From: Plazaster borealis | Lineage: Eukaryota; Echinodermata; Asteroidea; Forcipulatida; Labidiasteridae | Reading direction: 5' to 3' | NCBI GenBank assembly: GCA_021014325.1 | Contig: CM037467.1 | Location: forward strand, 2,790,001 to 2,854,000 | Length of the DNA: 64,000 nt | In this document: one piece after another, positions 1 to 11,179 of the stretch | Layout of the letters: each line of letters opens with the position of its first letter | How positions within the stretch are numbered: position 1 is the first letter of the stretch | The notes under the pieces: model-generated | Databases searched by the model: none | Told to the model about the DNA's origin: nothing | What the model saw: only the letters and a program-made list of their open reading frames with translations | Translations under genes and position numbers: made by a program

Positions 1-301
1 AGGGCGCTATCACCCACGAGACTGCAGAGCTCTGCGAGACTGTGAGCGTGAACTTTCTGGCGAGTGCGGTCATCCGCCGAGCATTGATCGACTCAGCAGC
101 AGCCGGCAATCGTGTAGACGATGGCCGGTTCTACTAGAAGTGTGCGGTCGTGCTTATTATGCGGTACACAATTAATTACCTGCAAGCATTATGTGTCTCT
201 AACGCCGAAACCAATCCACCGATCATTAGTTTACCGTGTAGTGCGTTTAACCCGTTTTTTACATTTCCCTCTACAACCCCGGCTGTTTTCTACTGGGTCA
301 G
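1..301. other. GC-richer leading segment, no gene recognised
   Basis: This stretch is richer in G and C than the DNA after it. It carries a 64-codon open frame at 121-315 (+) beginning MAGSTRSVRSC, whose end runs into the MITE at 302. The frame has no domain I recognise. It could be the last part of a first exon, since a GT follows at about 160, but no downstream exon can be linked to it. I do not call a gene. Confidence 0.3.
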
Positions 302-677
302 TTAAAAGGCACTGAACACGTTTGGTAATTGTCAAAGACCAGTGTTCTCATTTGGTGTGTCCCAACATATGCATAAAATAACAAGCCTGTGAAAATTTGG
401 GCTCAATTGGTCATCGAAGTTGCAAGAAAATGATGAAAGAAAAAAACACCCTTGTTGTACAAATTTGTGTGCTTTCAGATAGGAATAAAAACTCCTTGCA
501 AGAAGTTTTTATTATTTTAGTGAGAAATTACCTCTTTCTCAAAAACTACGTTACTTCAGAGGGAGTCGTTTCTCACAATGTTTTATACTATCAACAGCTC
601 TCTGTTGCTCGTTACCAAGTCAGTTTTTATGCTAATATATATTTTGAGTTATTACCAAACGTGTACGATGCCTTTAA
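302..677 (+). mobile_element. MITE family A, copy 1 (TTAA-ended, non-autonomous)
   Basis: The element begins TTAAAAGGCACTGAACACG and ends with the inverse motif ACGTGTACGATGCCTTTAA, so it has terminal inverted repeats of about 20 bases and TTAA at both edges. The body is about 90 percent similar by eye to copies at 18277-18647, 25596-25971 and 30416-30857. The TTAA ends would fit piggyBac-type insertion, which is inference. It encodes no transposase; the 94-codon frame inside it is incidental. Confidence 0.75.
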
Positions 678-2330
678 TTAACCCTTTCAACCCCAATAAC
701 GACTTTATTCGCCCAAGATAACACGCAAAAAAGCACTCAAGCCTGAGCACATAGGCCATTTGTTAAAATGTAGTTTTGTCCACGTTCACCTTCCATACCC
801 AAGCTTACCATCATTAGAAAAGAAAGATCGGATCTTTCCAATGATGGTAAAATATAATAGGGTTGCCACTATGCAATCACTTCAAATTGGAGTGGAAAGT
901 TACGGTTGTGTGCAAACAAAGTGTTTGGGTTTACAGGACACACTGGGGAAACAAAGACCAAGAACTTGGACATTTATTGGCTGATTTCAATGATTTTTAA
1001 ATTATATGAAAGGAAATTCAATAAGTAAGACAACTTTTTTACTTATTATGTTCTAAAACCAAATTGTCAAGGTAAAAATCGAACTTTGAACACAAGCTTC
1101 CTGTTGAGTAGTCAAACAACGTGGGCCCCAGCGGTTGTTAATGTCAAAAGAACTTGAGGCTGAAATAAGCTTTTCCAATTTGTGTTCGAGCCCAACACCT
1201 TTCAGAGGGTCTAGGTATGATTTTAGCACACACACAAAATTAGCCTATATAATAATACAAATATGTTTTGAGGGTAATTAACTTTTCCCAATCAAATAAC
1301 ATTAACCTTGTTTTGCCTTTCGCTGTGGCACCACCTGCTATTTTATACAGTAGGTAGGGTAAGGAAATCTAAAGAAGCCTAGGTCAAGTGCGAACTTCAT
1401 AATCAGTAGGCTTTCAGACTAAAATAAAACAATGATTTGATCTTCACCAATTCCGTATAATAACTTTAGGATAAAGAAAAAACAATGTTAATTTCTTTAA
1501 ATTTACAGGGTTCCAATTAATATTTTACGCAATACTCAACATGCCAAAGTGTACCAATTGCAAATGGATTGTGATACTCCAGAGATAAGAGGGAAAATGA
1601 GTATTGAGTGGAATGGAAAGTATTTCAACTTTCTTGATGATTTATAGACAGACCTCATTGCCTGGGTGTTCCTGTAATTACTTTTAATTATACTTTCCAT
1701 GAGATGACCTAGCATTAATATGTTAATGTTTATATAATTATTTAATAGAAGTGTACATGAAAATGTGGGTAATTGTGTGAGAAATTCATGCAGCTGAAAG
1801 AAGGAACTTAAAATAAAAAATGGTTCCATAAAACAAGAAACAAATGTGAAAGTGTTGTCATTATGGTGGTAAACAATTATTAAATTAATGAACCTGACCA
1901 GCCCCCACAAGAAATGTAAAAAAAAAAATAAAAAAAAAAATGTAGGATGGAGCTAGTGATGGTGGTGCCTTAAAAGGCAATAGTGCATCTAAAATAAAAG
2001 TATTAAGCCATGGCGATTATCTACGGAGGAATGGAATCATGCTTAAAAATAGGGGTTTTGCGGGGTTTTTTTTCAATGGGCTTGGGCGGCAGGCCTACAT
2101 TAGACAAATAATGCACCAAACATTTGGAAAGCCAAACGCGAGGAAGCCAAATTTAAAAGTTTGTAAGACCAAAATATCGTTAACAATGTTCCCCCTAGTA
2201 ATCAAGAAAAACCAACAAAACCTTTGGTTATAAACAACGGCGAAATAATGTATTACAACGCGTGAGTCTTCTCACTGCAATGTTTACACGACTTCACATT
2301 CAGTTTTACGTAGTAAGTAAAGAGCCAGAC
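678..2330. other. Non-coding region, no gene recognised
   Basis: No reading frame with recognisable protein similarity is present. An A-rich tract lies at 1918-1940. The 124-codon minus-strand frame at 1536-1910 is hydrophobic and of low complexity, and looks like chance. Confidence 0.5.
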
Positions 2331-2560
2331 ATGACCATTTTGCCTAGCGTTTCCTTACGCAGCAGCTGATTGGTTGCACGGGCAAGACAGTACAGCGAGT
2401 TTGGCTCACAGTTTGACCAATCACGTTTAGGCTCTCATTTTACAAGCGAGCCATGGCGGACATTTCAATTCTGAACGGTTACGCTGACGAAGATAAAGTG
2501 AACTTGACTGTTTCGAGTTTCCCTAGAAATAATGAATACAGCGAAAGACTACATCAATAG
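2331..2560 (+). promoter_or_regulatory. Candidate promoter and 5' leader region of the C1GALT1-like gene
   Basis: Two CCAAT-box-like sequences face each other: GCTGATTGGTTG near 2365 (inverted) and TTGACCAATCACG near 2413. They are followed by ATGG in a good start context (GCCATGG) at 2453, which opens a 35-codon frame starting MADISILNGYADED and ending with TAG at about 2560. The frame may be a short upstream ORF, or a first exon whose partner I could not find. Assignment to the gene starting at 2998 rests on position alone. No TATA box is obvious. Confidence 0.35.
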
Positions 2561-2997
2561 TATAACTAACATTCTATTGGTAAAATTCTTTCTGCACAAT
2601 TTCGTTAACTACCGTATTAAAAAAATGGCTTTTCCGGGGACCCTTATTTCTGCACACAGAGGCTAATGTTTTTGGTCTCATATTTCTTTATTTTGAACAA
2701 AATTATATCATAATTTTGTTAGGTACAATGAGTTATTATTGCTTTGTTATTTGATGTTCTTGTTTTATTACTAGGGTTAATTTTCCCGAAATGAATTTTC
2801 GTGACCTCCGAGCTCATTGTTACGCATAACCGTGACGGTCATGCATACGCAGCAAATGAAAGGAAGCACTTTTCGGACCGCTGCTCACTGACTGGATCTG
2901 TCGTCTACGGCAACAGATTTCTGCGTCTAATGTATAGGCCTACTACGGAACCGCAGCTGTATGCAAAACCAGTAGTTGGAAACAGACGCCTATCATT

Positions 2998-3241
2998 ATG
3001 GCTCGTTACATATTTCGTAGAAAAATTGCTTGTTTTATTATCCCCATTGTCTTCCTGATGGTGTTATGCGTTTATTCAATGATGGAAAACCCTTTCCACC
3101 GACAGAAGTTGAAATCTCCAGATCTACCGGTACTCAACAGAGTGATGAATAGCAATAGCACATCTACAGTTTCACATCACAACAAAAGCATCAGTGTAAG
3201 AACTCGGCTGGAAACTGATGCAATAAAGAGACTCACCGCGG
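2998..3241 (+). CDS. C1GALT1: C1GALT1-like coding exon 1 (residues 1-81 plus one base)
   Basis: It encodes the cytosolic tail, transmembrane anchor and stem. It ends in phase 1 at the donor G|GTAAAAAC. The frame stays open past the donor into a TTTA repeat, which is not coding. Any 5' UTR exon lies upstream and is not resolved. Confidence 0.88.
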
Positions 3242-6200
3242 GTAAAAACATTTATTTATTTATTTATTTATTTATTAAAACACAATTAGAGGCTGTTTTA
3301 CATTATGGTCCTAGATATAGAACAATTAAAATAAAGAAACAAGCAACAAACTAGACACTAGCTGTTCGTCCTCATGATGAACTAGCGTGCATCTGCTTAA
3401 CGCCTTTACGGCGATCCGTTCAACACAGGAAATTCCCTTGAAATTATGCACTTAAGAGACGTATTCCTCAGTGTTTCGGAAAAGTACCTTCGTTAAACAT
3501 GCAACGTCACTCAGCATTATATGGTATGTATATTCCTCTTTCAAAAAAATATAACTCCTATTTAATAAGGAGGCAGCAAAGACGGGCACTATTTGATTCA
3601 AAAAAGTGCATTTCGACTCAAATTTTCAGTTTTATATGCAGGTCGCACCACATGTTGTAATTTTTCCTGGGGGTTGTCCTGTAGCGAAGTAGTGAATTAC
3701 TCCTTTTCATGATTGGCCCCAAAACGCAGCCAGGTGTACATGTACATTAATAAAGAGCATTTAGAATACTCTCCCATTCATCATAATATTTGGTGCAGAA
3801 CACGAGTAACAAAAAGCTACTGAGCGAGCTTCAATCAGCCCACTCTCCGTCCTACCTCCAACGTGCGACGCGGTTTACCGTCTACAGCATTTGTTTATAG
3901 TCTCGTCATCTCAATTACTATAGTACGCCGAGGCTACGTGGACCCTGAAACTGGCTCGGTGGTGCTTGCCCCTTACAGCAGAGGGTCCGAGTAACCAAGG
4001 TTTAAATTAGTTTATTTCAATAAGTGCCAGAAGTCTACGGGCATTTTCTTGTATAAATATAGTAAATTATTCATTTAAGCCTCAGAGATTACGGGCGAAC
4101 TTATATATTTGTTCGGCCTAGCGAACATTTCCTTCTTCTTTGATAAGTATAATCATCTAAATAAAAAAATTATTATCCACTAAAGTCCCATTAAATAATT
4201 GTATGGCAAACTCGCTAGCAAGCTCACAAAAATGTATGGCGCACGGTTTATGAAATTAGCTTTCCATTCATGTATCTCCTGGCACTATTCGACTTCCATT
4301 AAAACAATGTGCAATATAAGTTTATGTATACTTTTTGAACGCTTACTGTTTCTATTGTAAATTTTACTCTGAACTTTACTTTATTGAATTTAGTCTACGG
4401 ACTTTACTGCAGTAAATTGTTATTTACAAATTAACCAAGGCGAACTATTTTAAGTCTCATTTTCCATTCCACTCGGGTAGATCTAATTCCCCTCATGTAA
4501 TGCTTATCAATTTTACCCTGCCTGAGCCTCTATATGGGGATAAAAATTGTGCCGTGAGGTATTATAATAATTTATTCACGAAAAATTTGTTTGTCATTGT
4601 GTTGTACCTTTTTGCAGTAGTTCAAGGCTTTTCGTGCTTTGTGAATGTGCCTTTGTTAACGTCTGCATGTCTCGACTAACCAATGTGACCTTTATTGTGT
4701 GGGATATTTTACGTGTTTTGTGAGGGAAAATGTTTACAATTCACCACTATGTGAGCCGTTGTGTGCAAAGCCTTAATCTTTCCCAAAGTTTCGAGAGAAA
4801 AAAACAAACATTATTCATGAATATTTTGCTCAGGTTGTTTACGGTTTCACGCTGTCATTTTTTTCTTTTTCCTTTAAAGCATGAGAAAGCAAGATTGTGT
4901 TCAAATTCCTTTGTCAATTATATCTGACTAAAAAACATCGATTCTCATGACGAAATTAAAAACCAGTTGCAACTCGGTATCAACAACTACGTTTCATTGA
5001 ACTATAGACTGACCTCGGGCACAATGGAAATGGAAATATTAAATTATGTCAGCATGTGCTGACGGCTGCCCTTACTTCGACTTTGACGATATTTCACACG
5101 TTGAGAATCGGGACTGGTATAAACATGATAAAATGATGAACCTTCAGATTTATTAATGATGATCCAATGCCACCAGGCCGTTGTATAGAGATAGAACTAT
5201 GCTGATGAAGAAGTGTAGAATATTGGACAAAGAGCGCCATTAATTAATTAACATGCACAGGCCACGTTCATGGACAGGACAAAAAAAACGGGTCAGAAAT
5301 GACCCGGATTCCGGGTCTCCGGGTGCCTGACCCAATTCCGGGTCACGCTGACTCGGAAGCTGATTTTCAAAAATGGGCTTATAACTCGGATTCTGCGTCA
5401 GTTTGACCCCCTTTCTGGGTCATTTTGACACAGATTAGTGGTCATAATGACCAAGAAATGGGTCAGGCCCCATGGTACCCAGATCCAGGTCAATTGTGAC
5501 CAGGGGTCGATTTCACAAAACTCTTCCAAACTTAGGACTAGTCCTAGGCAATGCTATGAGATAGGACTAGTCTTAAGTTAGGACCAGTACTTAAGACTAG
5601 TCATATCTCTTAGCATTGCTGCCTAGGACTAGTCCTAAGTTAGGAAGAGTTTTGTGAAATCGACCCCTGGAGGTTTTTAGAGTCAAGGAAGTGTTAGTCA
5701 TGGTCTTTATAATTAGTGAGCTTTCAGATTAATTTTGAATCACCAGTATCGATTTGTTTCTTCAAAAGATTCGGATACTGTACGTTGTCTTTTATACTAG
5801 TTTTACAAGCTCAGAGGTTCAAATACAGGCGATTATTGTTTTGGTCACCTTTCCCTCTCACAAAGTACACATAACCTGGCGAGGTGACTTAAGAGTTTTT
5901 GGTTGTTTAGTTGGTTTGATTAGCGTGCAATATTTTTGTTTTGGGAGGAGTCCGGGGTCAGCATTGACCCGGTTCAAGGTCCAGGGGGAGGCTGACCCAT
6001 TTCTGGATCAGTATGACCCAGAATCAGTGTCAAAGTTACCCAGAAATGGGTCAAAGTGATAAAAGAATCTGAGTTTATATCTAAATTTTTTTTTACCAGT
6101 TTCCAGGTCAGCCTGATCCAGAAATGATTTTGGCTCCAAATTAACGGGACTGTCAAATGTTGTGTTGCTATGGTTCGTTGAAGACATAAAACACCATTAT

Positions 6201-9200
6201 AAAAAAAAATCATAAACAATGATTATTTTTTGTCCTCTAGGACCTTTGAGGAAAGTTTCCCCGACTGATTCTCCCAATTTGCGAAAGGTAAAATTACTTT
6301 GCTGGATAATGACGTCACCACAAACTCTGTATAAAAAGGCCCTCCACATCAACGAAACGTGGGGTCCACGATGTGACGTCACTCTCTATATGAGTAGCCA
6401 AGCTGATCCTAAATTTCCAGCGGTCGGACTGCCTGTAGCAGAAGGACGCCTAAATCTGTGGGAAAAAACAAGGACGGCCTTCGACTACATCTACCAGAAC
6501 CATTTCAACGACGCTGATTGGTTCATGAAGGCTGACGACGATACCTACGTCATCGTGGAAAACTTGCGCTACTTTCTGGGTGACAAAAACAGCAGTGAGC
6601 GCGTATACTATGGTCACCATACACATTTTGGGGAGTATTCAAAGGAAGGGTACATGAGTGGCGGTGCTGGGTACGTCTTGAGCAAAGAGGCACTGAGGCT
6701 GTTTGTGACAAAAGGTCTTAAAGGTTCTAAAGACTGCGAACGTTCTCAGATTAATGAGGATGTTTTGGTGGGAAAGTGTTTGATGGCAGTTGATGTCCAT
6801 CCTGGTGATTCAAGAGACTCACAGAAGAGGGCGCGATTTCTCCTGTATCCACTCATCAAGTTTGTTAACGGATATTTGCCAGACTGGTATTCAAAATTCG
6901 TAACGTATGACGTCGAAAGGGTAAATAGTATGTCTGTTTCGTTGTTGTTGTTGTTCAGGGAGATGGGTTGACCTGACCCCGTCCTAATTGATAAGTTGTG
7001 ATATGATCCAATATCATGTGGCAAAAACCCCCCAACTAAATCAATAAATCAAAATAAATAAATAAATAGGCCTACATAAAAAAAAGATAGAAATAAAATA
7101 AAATGTAAAATAAAATACTACTGCTACTAGGCCTACTACTTCTAATACTATACTAATGATAATAAAAAGGCATATCATAATAATCAAATAAAACAATAAT
7201 AATAATAATATAAAATAATATAAAAAATATAAGAAATTACATTAAAAAAAAAAAAATACCGAACACAAAAATGGTAGTTATATGTAGCCCATTACAAGCA
7301 AACTAAATATATATATTATTAACAGAGCCCTCAGCATACCTCGCCATACTATGTTGACCAACACGGGAACCAAACAAAATTCCCGACCAAGAGAGTTGCC
7401 CTGGTCACCCCCTTCCACCCTGAACTATACCTAAACTTTCCTCAATCCTCAATGACAATATAACTATTATTTACTACTCTAAGAGGTTACGCTCATCAAT
7501 CCCTGAGCTCCCCTTGCATTCTGCCTCCCTAAAAACCCGGGAGACATCCTAGCCAGGGCCAAACTCCCCCAGGTACGGGCCAAACACAACCCTTAACAGA
7601 AATACAGGGTTGTCACAAAATGTACCCGTACGTGTCTCTACATCAAACCCGCACTTAAAGTGAAGAGTCATGGCACTGGCTCTTCTTACAACACTCAATG
7701 TAGTCTATGTTATATCCTGTAAGAGATGTCGACTACGATATGTGGGAGAGACTAAAACCAAACTTAGTCTTCGCTTTGCGAACCATGCCTCTTCAAAAAA
7801 GACCAAGAAACCGTACCCTAATAAACACAGCGTCAAAGATGTTGAACTTATGGTGATTGAGGTTTGCAATGGTGATGAGAATCACACTGGATTCACCAAC
7901 TCAAGACAGTCCAACCCTTTGGACCTAACATAAACAATGGTGTTAAATAACTTACCATCACCCCTCTTTCACTTCTGCTTGCTTCTTTGATGTAATATAG
8001 ATACAGTTACTGTAAATAACCCGCTCTCTCCGAAGGTTCCTCTGCCTATTTTCAATTTCTTACATGTCATCCTGTCCATTGATTCTGTTCTTCTATATTA
8101 CCTCCATTTTGACAGAGTCAACTTGTTGCTCTCTTCACTAGTTATTATGTCCTGCCCCCTATTGTTAGTTGCATTATCCTGATGCACTATTGCCCTCTAA
8201 TCCTGCCCTTTCATTCTTTCTGCATTACCCAGAATGCAGTTACCAACCTCATGGTTCAGTAATCCACCCTTTCACATTGATCATCCTTTTGTCGTCACTA
8301 CTTTACCGTGATTGGTTCTTAGCCACCCCATTGCTTGTAAATTAATAAACTTTGATTGGCTATAATTGTCTCGCCCTTTCTGGATACCTTCCCATAATCC
8401 TTTGCTCCACTTTTTGCTATAAATGGATATGTTTGTGTTTGTGTTTATGCCACTGACGAAGGTCCGGTTTGGATCGAACCATCTCCCCTACAGGTTTTAT
8501 ATATAATAACAAATAAATAATACAATTCTCATTTAAATAGTCTTACAATTGTCGCACTATTAGGCAACACTGTCGGTCGTGCTGGGTTACGCTTATGTTT
8601 AATAGTTTCCCTCCAAGTTGCCTTAAGGACATTTTTCCTTTGTGGCGTGTCGTTAAGAGCACCCGGACTCGAGCTCTGGTGTTTTCTGATCAGCAGAGCG
8701 TGGTTCGAGTCCCGGTTGTGGCACGGGTGTCCTTGAGCAAGATACTTTACTATAATTGCTTTGTCCTTCGGATGGGATATTCAGTAAGCCGTAGGTCCCG
8801 TGAACTATGATTGGTATGTGCACGTATAAGAACCCAGAACACTTATCGTGTAAAAGTAGGGGTTAAATTCCGGTGTTTCCGGTTCTTATAGCAAGCACCC
8901 TTGTTTGCAGGTTTCATCCTGCTTGCGAGCTACAGTGATAAAGTTTACTTTGAGGCATCATTTGTTTCATTACCAGAAATATCATCATCATCATCATCTT
9001 CATCATCATCATCATCATCATCATCTGGTTGTGTTCGTCCATTGTTGGATGAAGCCCTCCTCATGCATCTTCCATTAACTCCTTCTTGCTATTCTGGCCC
9101 AAGATGTCGTGTTCGTGTATTTGGATTACGTCTCTCCATCTTCTCCTCTTCCTTCCTCTTTTTTTTCCATTTCTTGGTTACCATTCGATTAGTCTCTTGG

Positions 9201-9601
9201 TCCATCTGTTGTCATGTCTTCTTGATGAGTGTCCTGCCCATCTCCATTTCATTTCCTTGATTTTGTCCATTTTTTATTGATCTGAGTGTTTCGCCTTACG
9301 TTGGTATGTCATAACTTTGTCGTGTGGGTGGAGTTAATCCGAGCATCCTCCTTTCAATAGAAATATAATATAATACTACATGTAACACACTAATACAACG
9401 CCCTGAAGTGACGTAATGTTATGTTTTCCTTTGTGACCTTTGCCACAGGGTCCTGGATGTTGTTCCGACTACCTCATCAGTTGCCATTACGTGACCCCCG
9501 AAGATATGCATTTGTTAGACTTTTGCGTTTATCATCTCCGCTTAGCTCATAACGATGGACGACACGTTTACAGGATCGGAAATAAAGATGTCCCAGTTTG
9601 A
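2998..9601 (+). CDS. C1GALT1: C1GALT1-like core 1 beta-1,3-galactosyltransferase (3-exon gene span)
   Basis: The coding sequence is join(2998..3241, 6241..6920, 9449..9601), giving 358 aa against about 363 for the human enzyme. The family transfers galactose from UDP-Gal onto GalNAc-Ser/Thr in the Golgi to make the core 1 (T antigen) O-glycan. Residues ~9-28 form a hydrophobic signal anchor after a basic N-terminus (type II membrane protein), followed by a Ser/Thr/Asn-rich stem. The GT31 catalytic domain has LLCWIMTSP at ~100-108, the INETWG motif at ~118-123, a DDD metal-binding motif in WFMKADDDTYV at ~175-185, MSGGAGYVLSKEAL, and the paired cysteines of GPGCCSD at 309-315. Exon phases agree (1, then 0) and both introns are GT-AG. 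The start has A at -3 and G at +4. The C-terminal tail after the CHYV region is shorter than in vertebrates. A paralogue within the C1GALT1 family cannot be excluded. Confidence 0.93.
3242..5280. other. Intron 1 of the C1GALT1-like gene, first part
   Basis: A (TTTA)n microsatellite occupies 3251-3276, directly after the splice donor. The remaining ~2 kb is AT-rich with no exon, RNA gene or element I can recognise. The short frames at 2801-3058 and 4730-4927 show no similarity to known proteins. Confidence 0.6.
5281..5499. repeat. GGGTCA-rich dispersed repeat, copy 1
   Basis: The segment is packed with GGGTCA/TGACCC hexamers in direct and inverted order, for example GGGTCAGAAATGACCC and GGTCAATTGTGACC. 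Related segments lie at 5945-6130 and 11180-11402. It appears to be a decayed dispersed repeat, cut on its right side by the foldback element at 5500. Confidence 0.6.
5500..5670. mobile_element. Foldback (palindromic) MITE-like element
   Basis: The left arm begins CCAGGGGTCGATTTCACAAA and the right arm ends with its inverse, GTGAAATCGACCCCTGG. The arms are about 80 bases each and nearly meet in the middle, with repeated CTAGGACTAGTCCTA-type palindromes inside. It has no coding capacity. It sits inside the GGGTCA-rich repeat, so it inserted later. Confidence 0.7.
5945..6130. repeat. GGGTCA-rich dispersed repeat, copy 2
   Basis: It shares the order of blocks GGGTCA, TGACCCGGTTC, CAGTATGACC, AAATGGGTCAAA and ACCAGT..CAGGTCAGCCTGA with the copy at 11180-11402. 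It ends about 110 bases before coding exon 2. Confidence 0.6.
6241..6920 (+). CDS. C1GALT1: C1GALT1-like coding exon 2 (residues 82-308)
   Basis: It carries most of the catalytic domain, including the DDD motif. The acceptor is TTTTTTGTCCTCTAG at 6240 and the donor is AGG|GTAAATAG after 6920 (phase 0). The frame continues a short way into the intron, which is not coding. Confidence 0.93.
7020..7330. repeat. AT-rich low-complexity tract in intron 2
   Basis: It consists of runs of AATAAA, AATAAT and poly-A over about 300 bases. No gene or structured element is visible. Confidence 0.7.
7331..8500 (+). pseudogene. Degenerate Penelope-like retroelement (3' part, GIY-YIG endonuclease)
   Basis: The 87-codon frame at 7670-7933 contains NVVYVISCKRCRLRYVGET followed by LSLRFANHAS. 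This is the GIY-YIG nuclease signature found at the C-terminus of Penelope-like element polyproteins. Upstream, in other frames, are VALVTPFHPELY (near 7398) and a CTRTCLYIKP-like linker (near 7622), both typical of the region between reverse transcriptase and GIY-YIG. The parts are joined only across frameshifts, so the copy is dead. Downstream, CTGACGAAGGTCCGG near 8452 resembles common retroelement 3' tails. The reverse transcriptase core is missing. It lies in intron 2 of the C1GALT1-like gene, in the same orientation. Confidence 0.7.
8640..8900 (+). mobile_element. tRNA-derived SINE
   Basis: A tRNA-like head contains an RNA polymerase III B-box-like GTGGTTCGAGTCCC near 8700. It is followed by CCTTGAGCAAGATACTTTAC and GTCCTTCGGATGGG, a body shared with the minus-strand copy at 28572-28975. 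The A box is decayed. It is not a functional tRNA gene. Confidence 0.7.
8977..9285 (-). pseudogene. LINE (non-LTR retrotransposon) 3' end with GAT-repeat tail
   Basis: On the minus strand the translation gives KWRWAGHSSRRHDNRWTKR, a stop, then PRNGKKRGRKRRRWRD. This is the conserved C-terminal end of many LINE reverse transcriptase proteins. The minus-strand 3' end runs into a (GAT)n tract, seen on the plus strand as (ATC)n at 8977-9026, as expected for LINEs with short tandem-repeat tails. Stops and a frameshift show it is inactive. A related fragment is at 20810-21230. Confidence 0.65.
9449..9601 (+). CDS. C1GALT1: C1GALT1-like coding exon 3 (residues 309-358 and stop)
   Basis: The acceptor is TTTGCCACAG at 9448. 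The exon encodes GPGCCSDYLISCHYVTPEDM, then HLLDFCVYHLR and a short tail ending KDVPV before TGA. The GPGCCSD and HYV motifs match the C-terminal part of C1GALT1 proteins. The exon is too short for a typical ORF scan and was found by reading the frame after the acceptor. Confidence 0.9.
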   Translation, partial: GPGCCSDYLISCHYVTPEDMHLLDFCVYHLRLAHNDGRHVYRIGNKDVPV

Positions 9602-9619
9602 TTGAACCATTGTATAATG

Positions 9620-9974
9620 TTAAAGGGAATGTATCCGTTTGGTAATTACTCTTAAAATTAATGGCAATAAAAACCTACTTGGTTAAGAGTAAAACATAGT
9701 ATAAAGTATTTTGAGAATCATTTCACTTCGAAGTAATGTGATTATGGAAAAAATATCAGTTCTTATCCCCCAAATTTGAATCTGAGAAACGTTACTGTCA
9801 GATACGTTTCTCAGATTGTGTATTCCAATTACGGATTATTCTTCCTGCGTGGACATAACCGCTCCGGACTTTCGGCGATATCTCAAAAACGCGACCATAT
9901 TGTATATCTATACATTATAATAGGATTAAAACAATCAAACGGTTCCAAAAACCAAAGGTATACTTTCCCTTTAA
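9620..9974 (+). mobile_element. MITE family B, complete copy (TTAA-ended)
   Basis: The ends are TTAAAGGGAATGTATCC and the inverse GTATACTTTCCCTTTAA, giving inverted repeats of about 23 bases with TTAA at the edges. It starts 18 bases after the C1GALT1 stop codon, so the nearest AATAAA (9666-9671) lies inside the element and may supply the gene's polyadenylation signal. Relatives are at 22523-22612 (fragment) and 26080-27022 (split by an insertion). Confidence 0.75.
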
Positions 9975-11179
9975 AGGTCGTTTAAAAATCCCGTAATGTA
10001 TGGGAGTAACCCCTATGAAATTACACAAATGCTGGCATGTAATTAACATAATGTATATTTTGTACGAACCTGTGTGGATATGGCATGTGCCCATGCTACA
10101 TATACCATTACGCACAGATTGATCAAGTGCCTGTGTTACACGGCTGTTATGTGTTGGTAAGTGGTGTAGGGATAATATGAATATTAATTAAGGACGGTCG
10201 GGTATTACTTCATTCAGGGTGCGGCCTATGGTAAACAGTAGCTGTTAGCCATGGTCTGTGAGCTTAAAGTCTCTGTCTCTAGTTTATGTAAGTTACGTTA
10301 ACATATGTTATCAAATAAATCAATTGATTTCTCCTGCAAGAGAAGTTTCACTGGCCTGTTTCAATTTGAAGTTATGTGTAATAGGATCGCGGTGGGCTGT
10401 TGAAAGCCAAAATACGGCGAACTGGTAGAAAAATGGAGTCTCGTAAAATAAGCTGTTTTCAAACTGGTAGAAGCCAGATCGAATTCAACCAGTATGAGTG
10501 ACGTCAGCCATAAAATAAGGTTCCCATTCCTGCAACCAATAATCTGTGGAATTGTATTTTTAAGTTGAATCGCTTCTGTAGCCAAACAATGTGCAGAAAT
10601 TGTGTGTTTACGTGAGACTGTTTTGCGTGGTTTATTTGATGAAAGGGCAAGTTTGTGAATTGCTTCAACTGCCTGTTACATATTGCCTGCAAGAAAGACT
10701 CTGCAAGGGTGAAAACGTCAGGCCATCAACTATTTTGTGCCGTTACGTGTTGCGTTAATTCAAGATCTTTGGTATAATTCGGTAGCCAATCGAACTAGTT
10801 TCGGGACCGCTCGCTCACAATCGGAGATATTCGGCCATGAAGTGGTCTACAATCAAATGCTTCTTGTTTATAGGACAAATAATAAATTTACGTGAGCAAA
10901 TGCATAATCGTTGTATGGATGTATGTGAAGAACTCATGCCACATTTTAATAAATACCAATAGTACAACAAATACAATTAAATAAACGCTTTGCAACTCTA
11001 AAAACCGTGTACAAAAAAAACCCTAAATCACAACCCAGACGTTCCCGATAGCCTTTCCAGCTTACACAAGATTGCCAAACCTCCAATAACCCTGTCCAGC
11101 AGGTTATCATTAAAAATCATTACCGGTTTTTTTTACTGACTACTTTTGATAGTTAACCTTCCTACTGCAGTTCCTACTA
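9975..11179. other. Intergenic region, no gene recognised
   Basis: No recognisable coding sequence. GAAAGACTCTGCAAGGGTGA followed by a cytosine- and guanine-containing CAGGCC block near 10693-10724 matches a segment at 23187-23220. It resembles the 3' tail of a dispersed retroelement. Confidence 0.5.
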
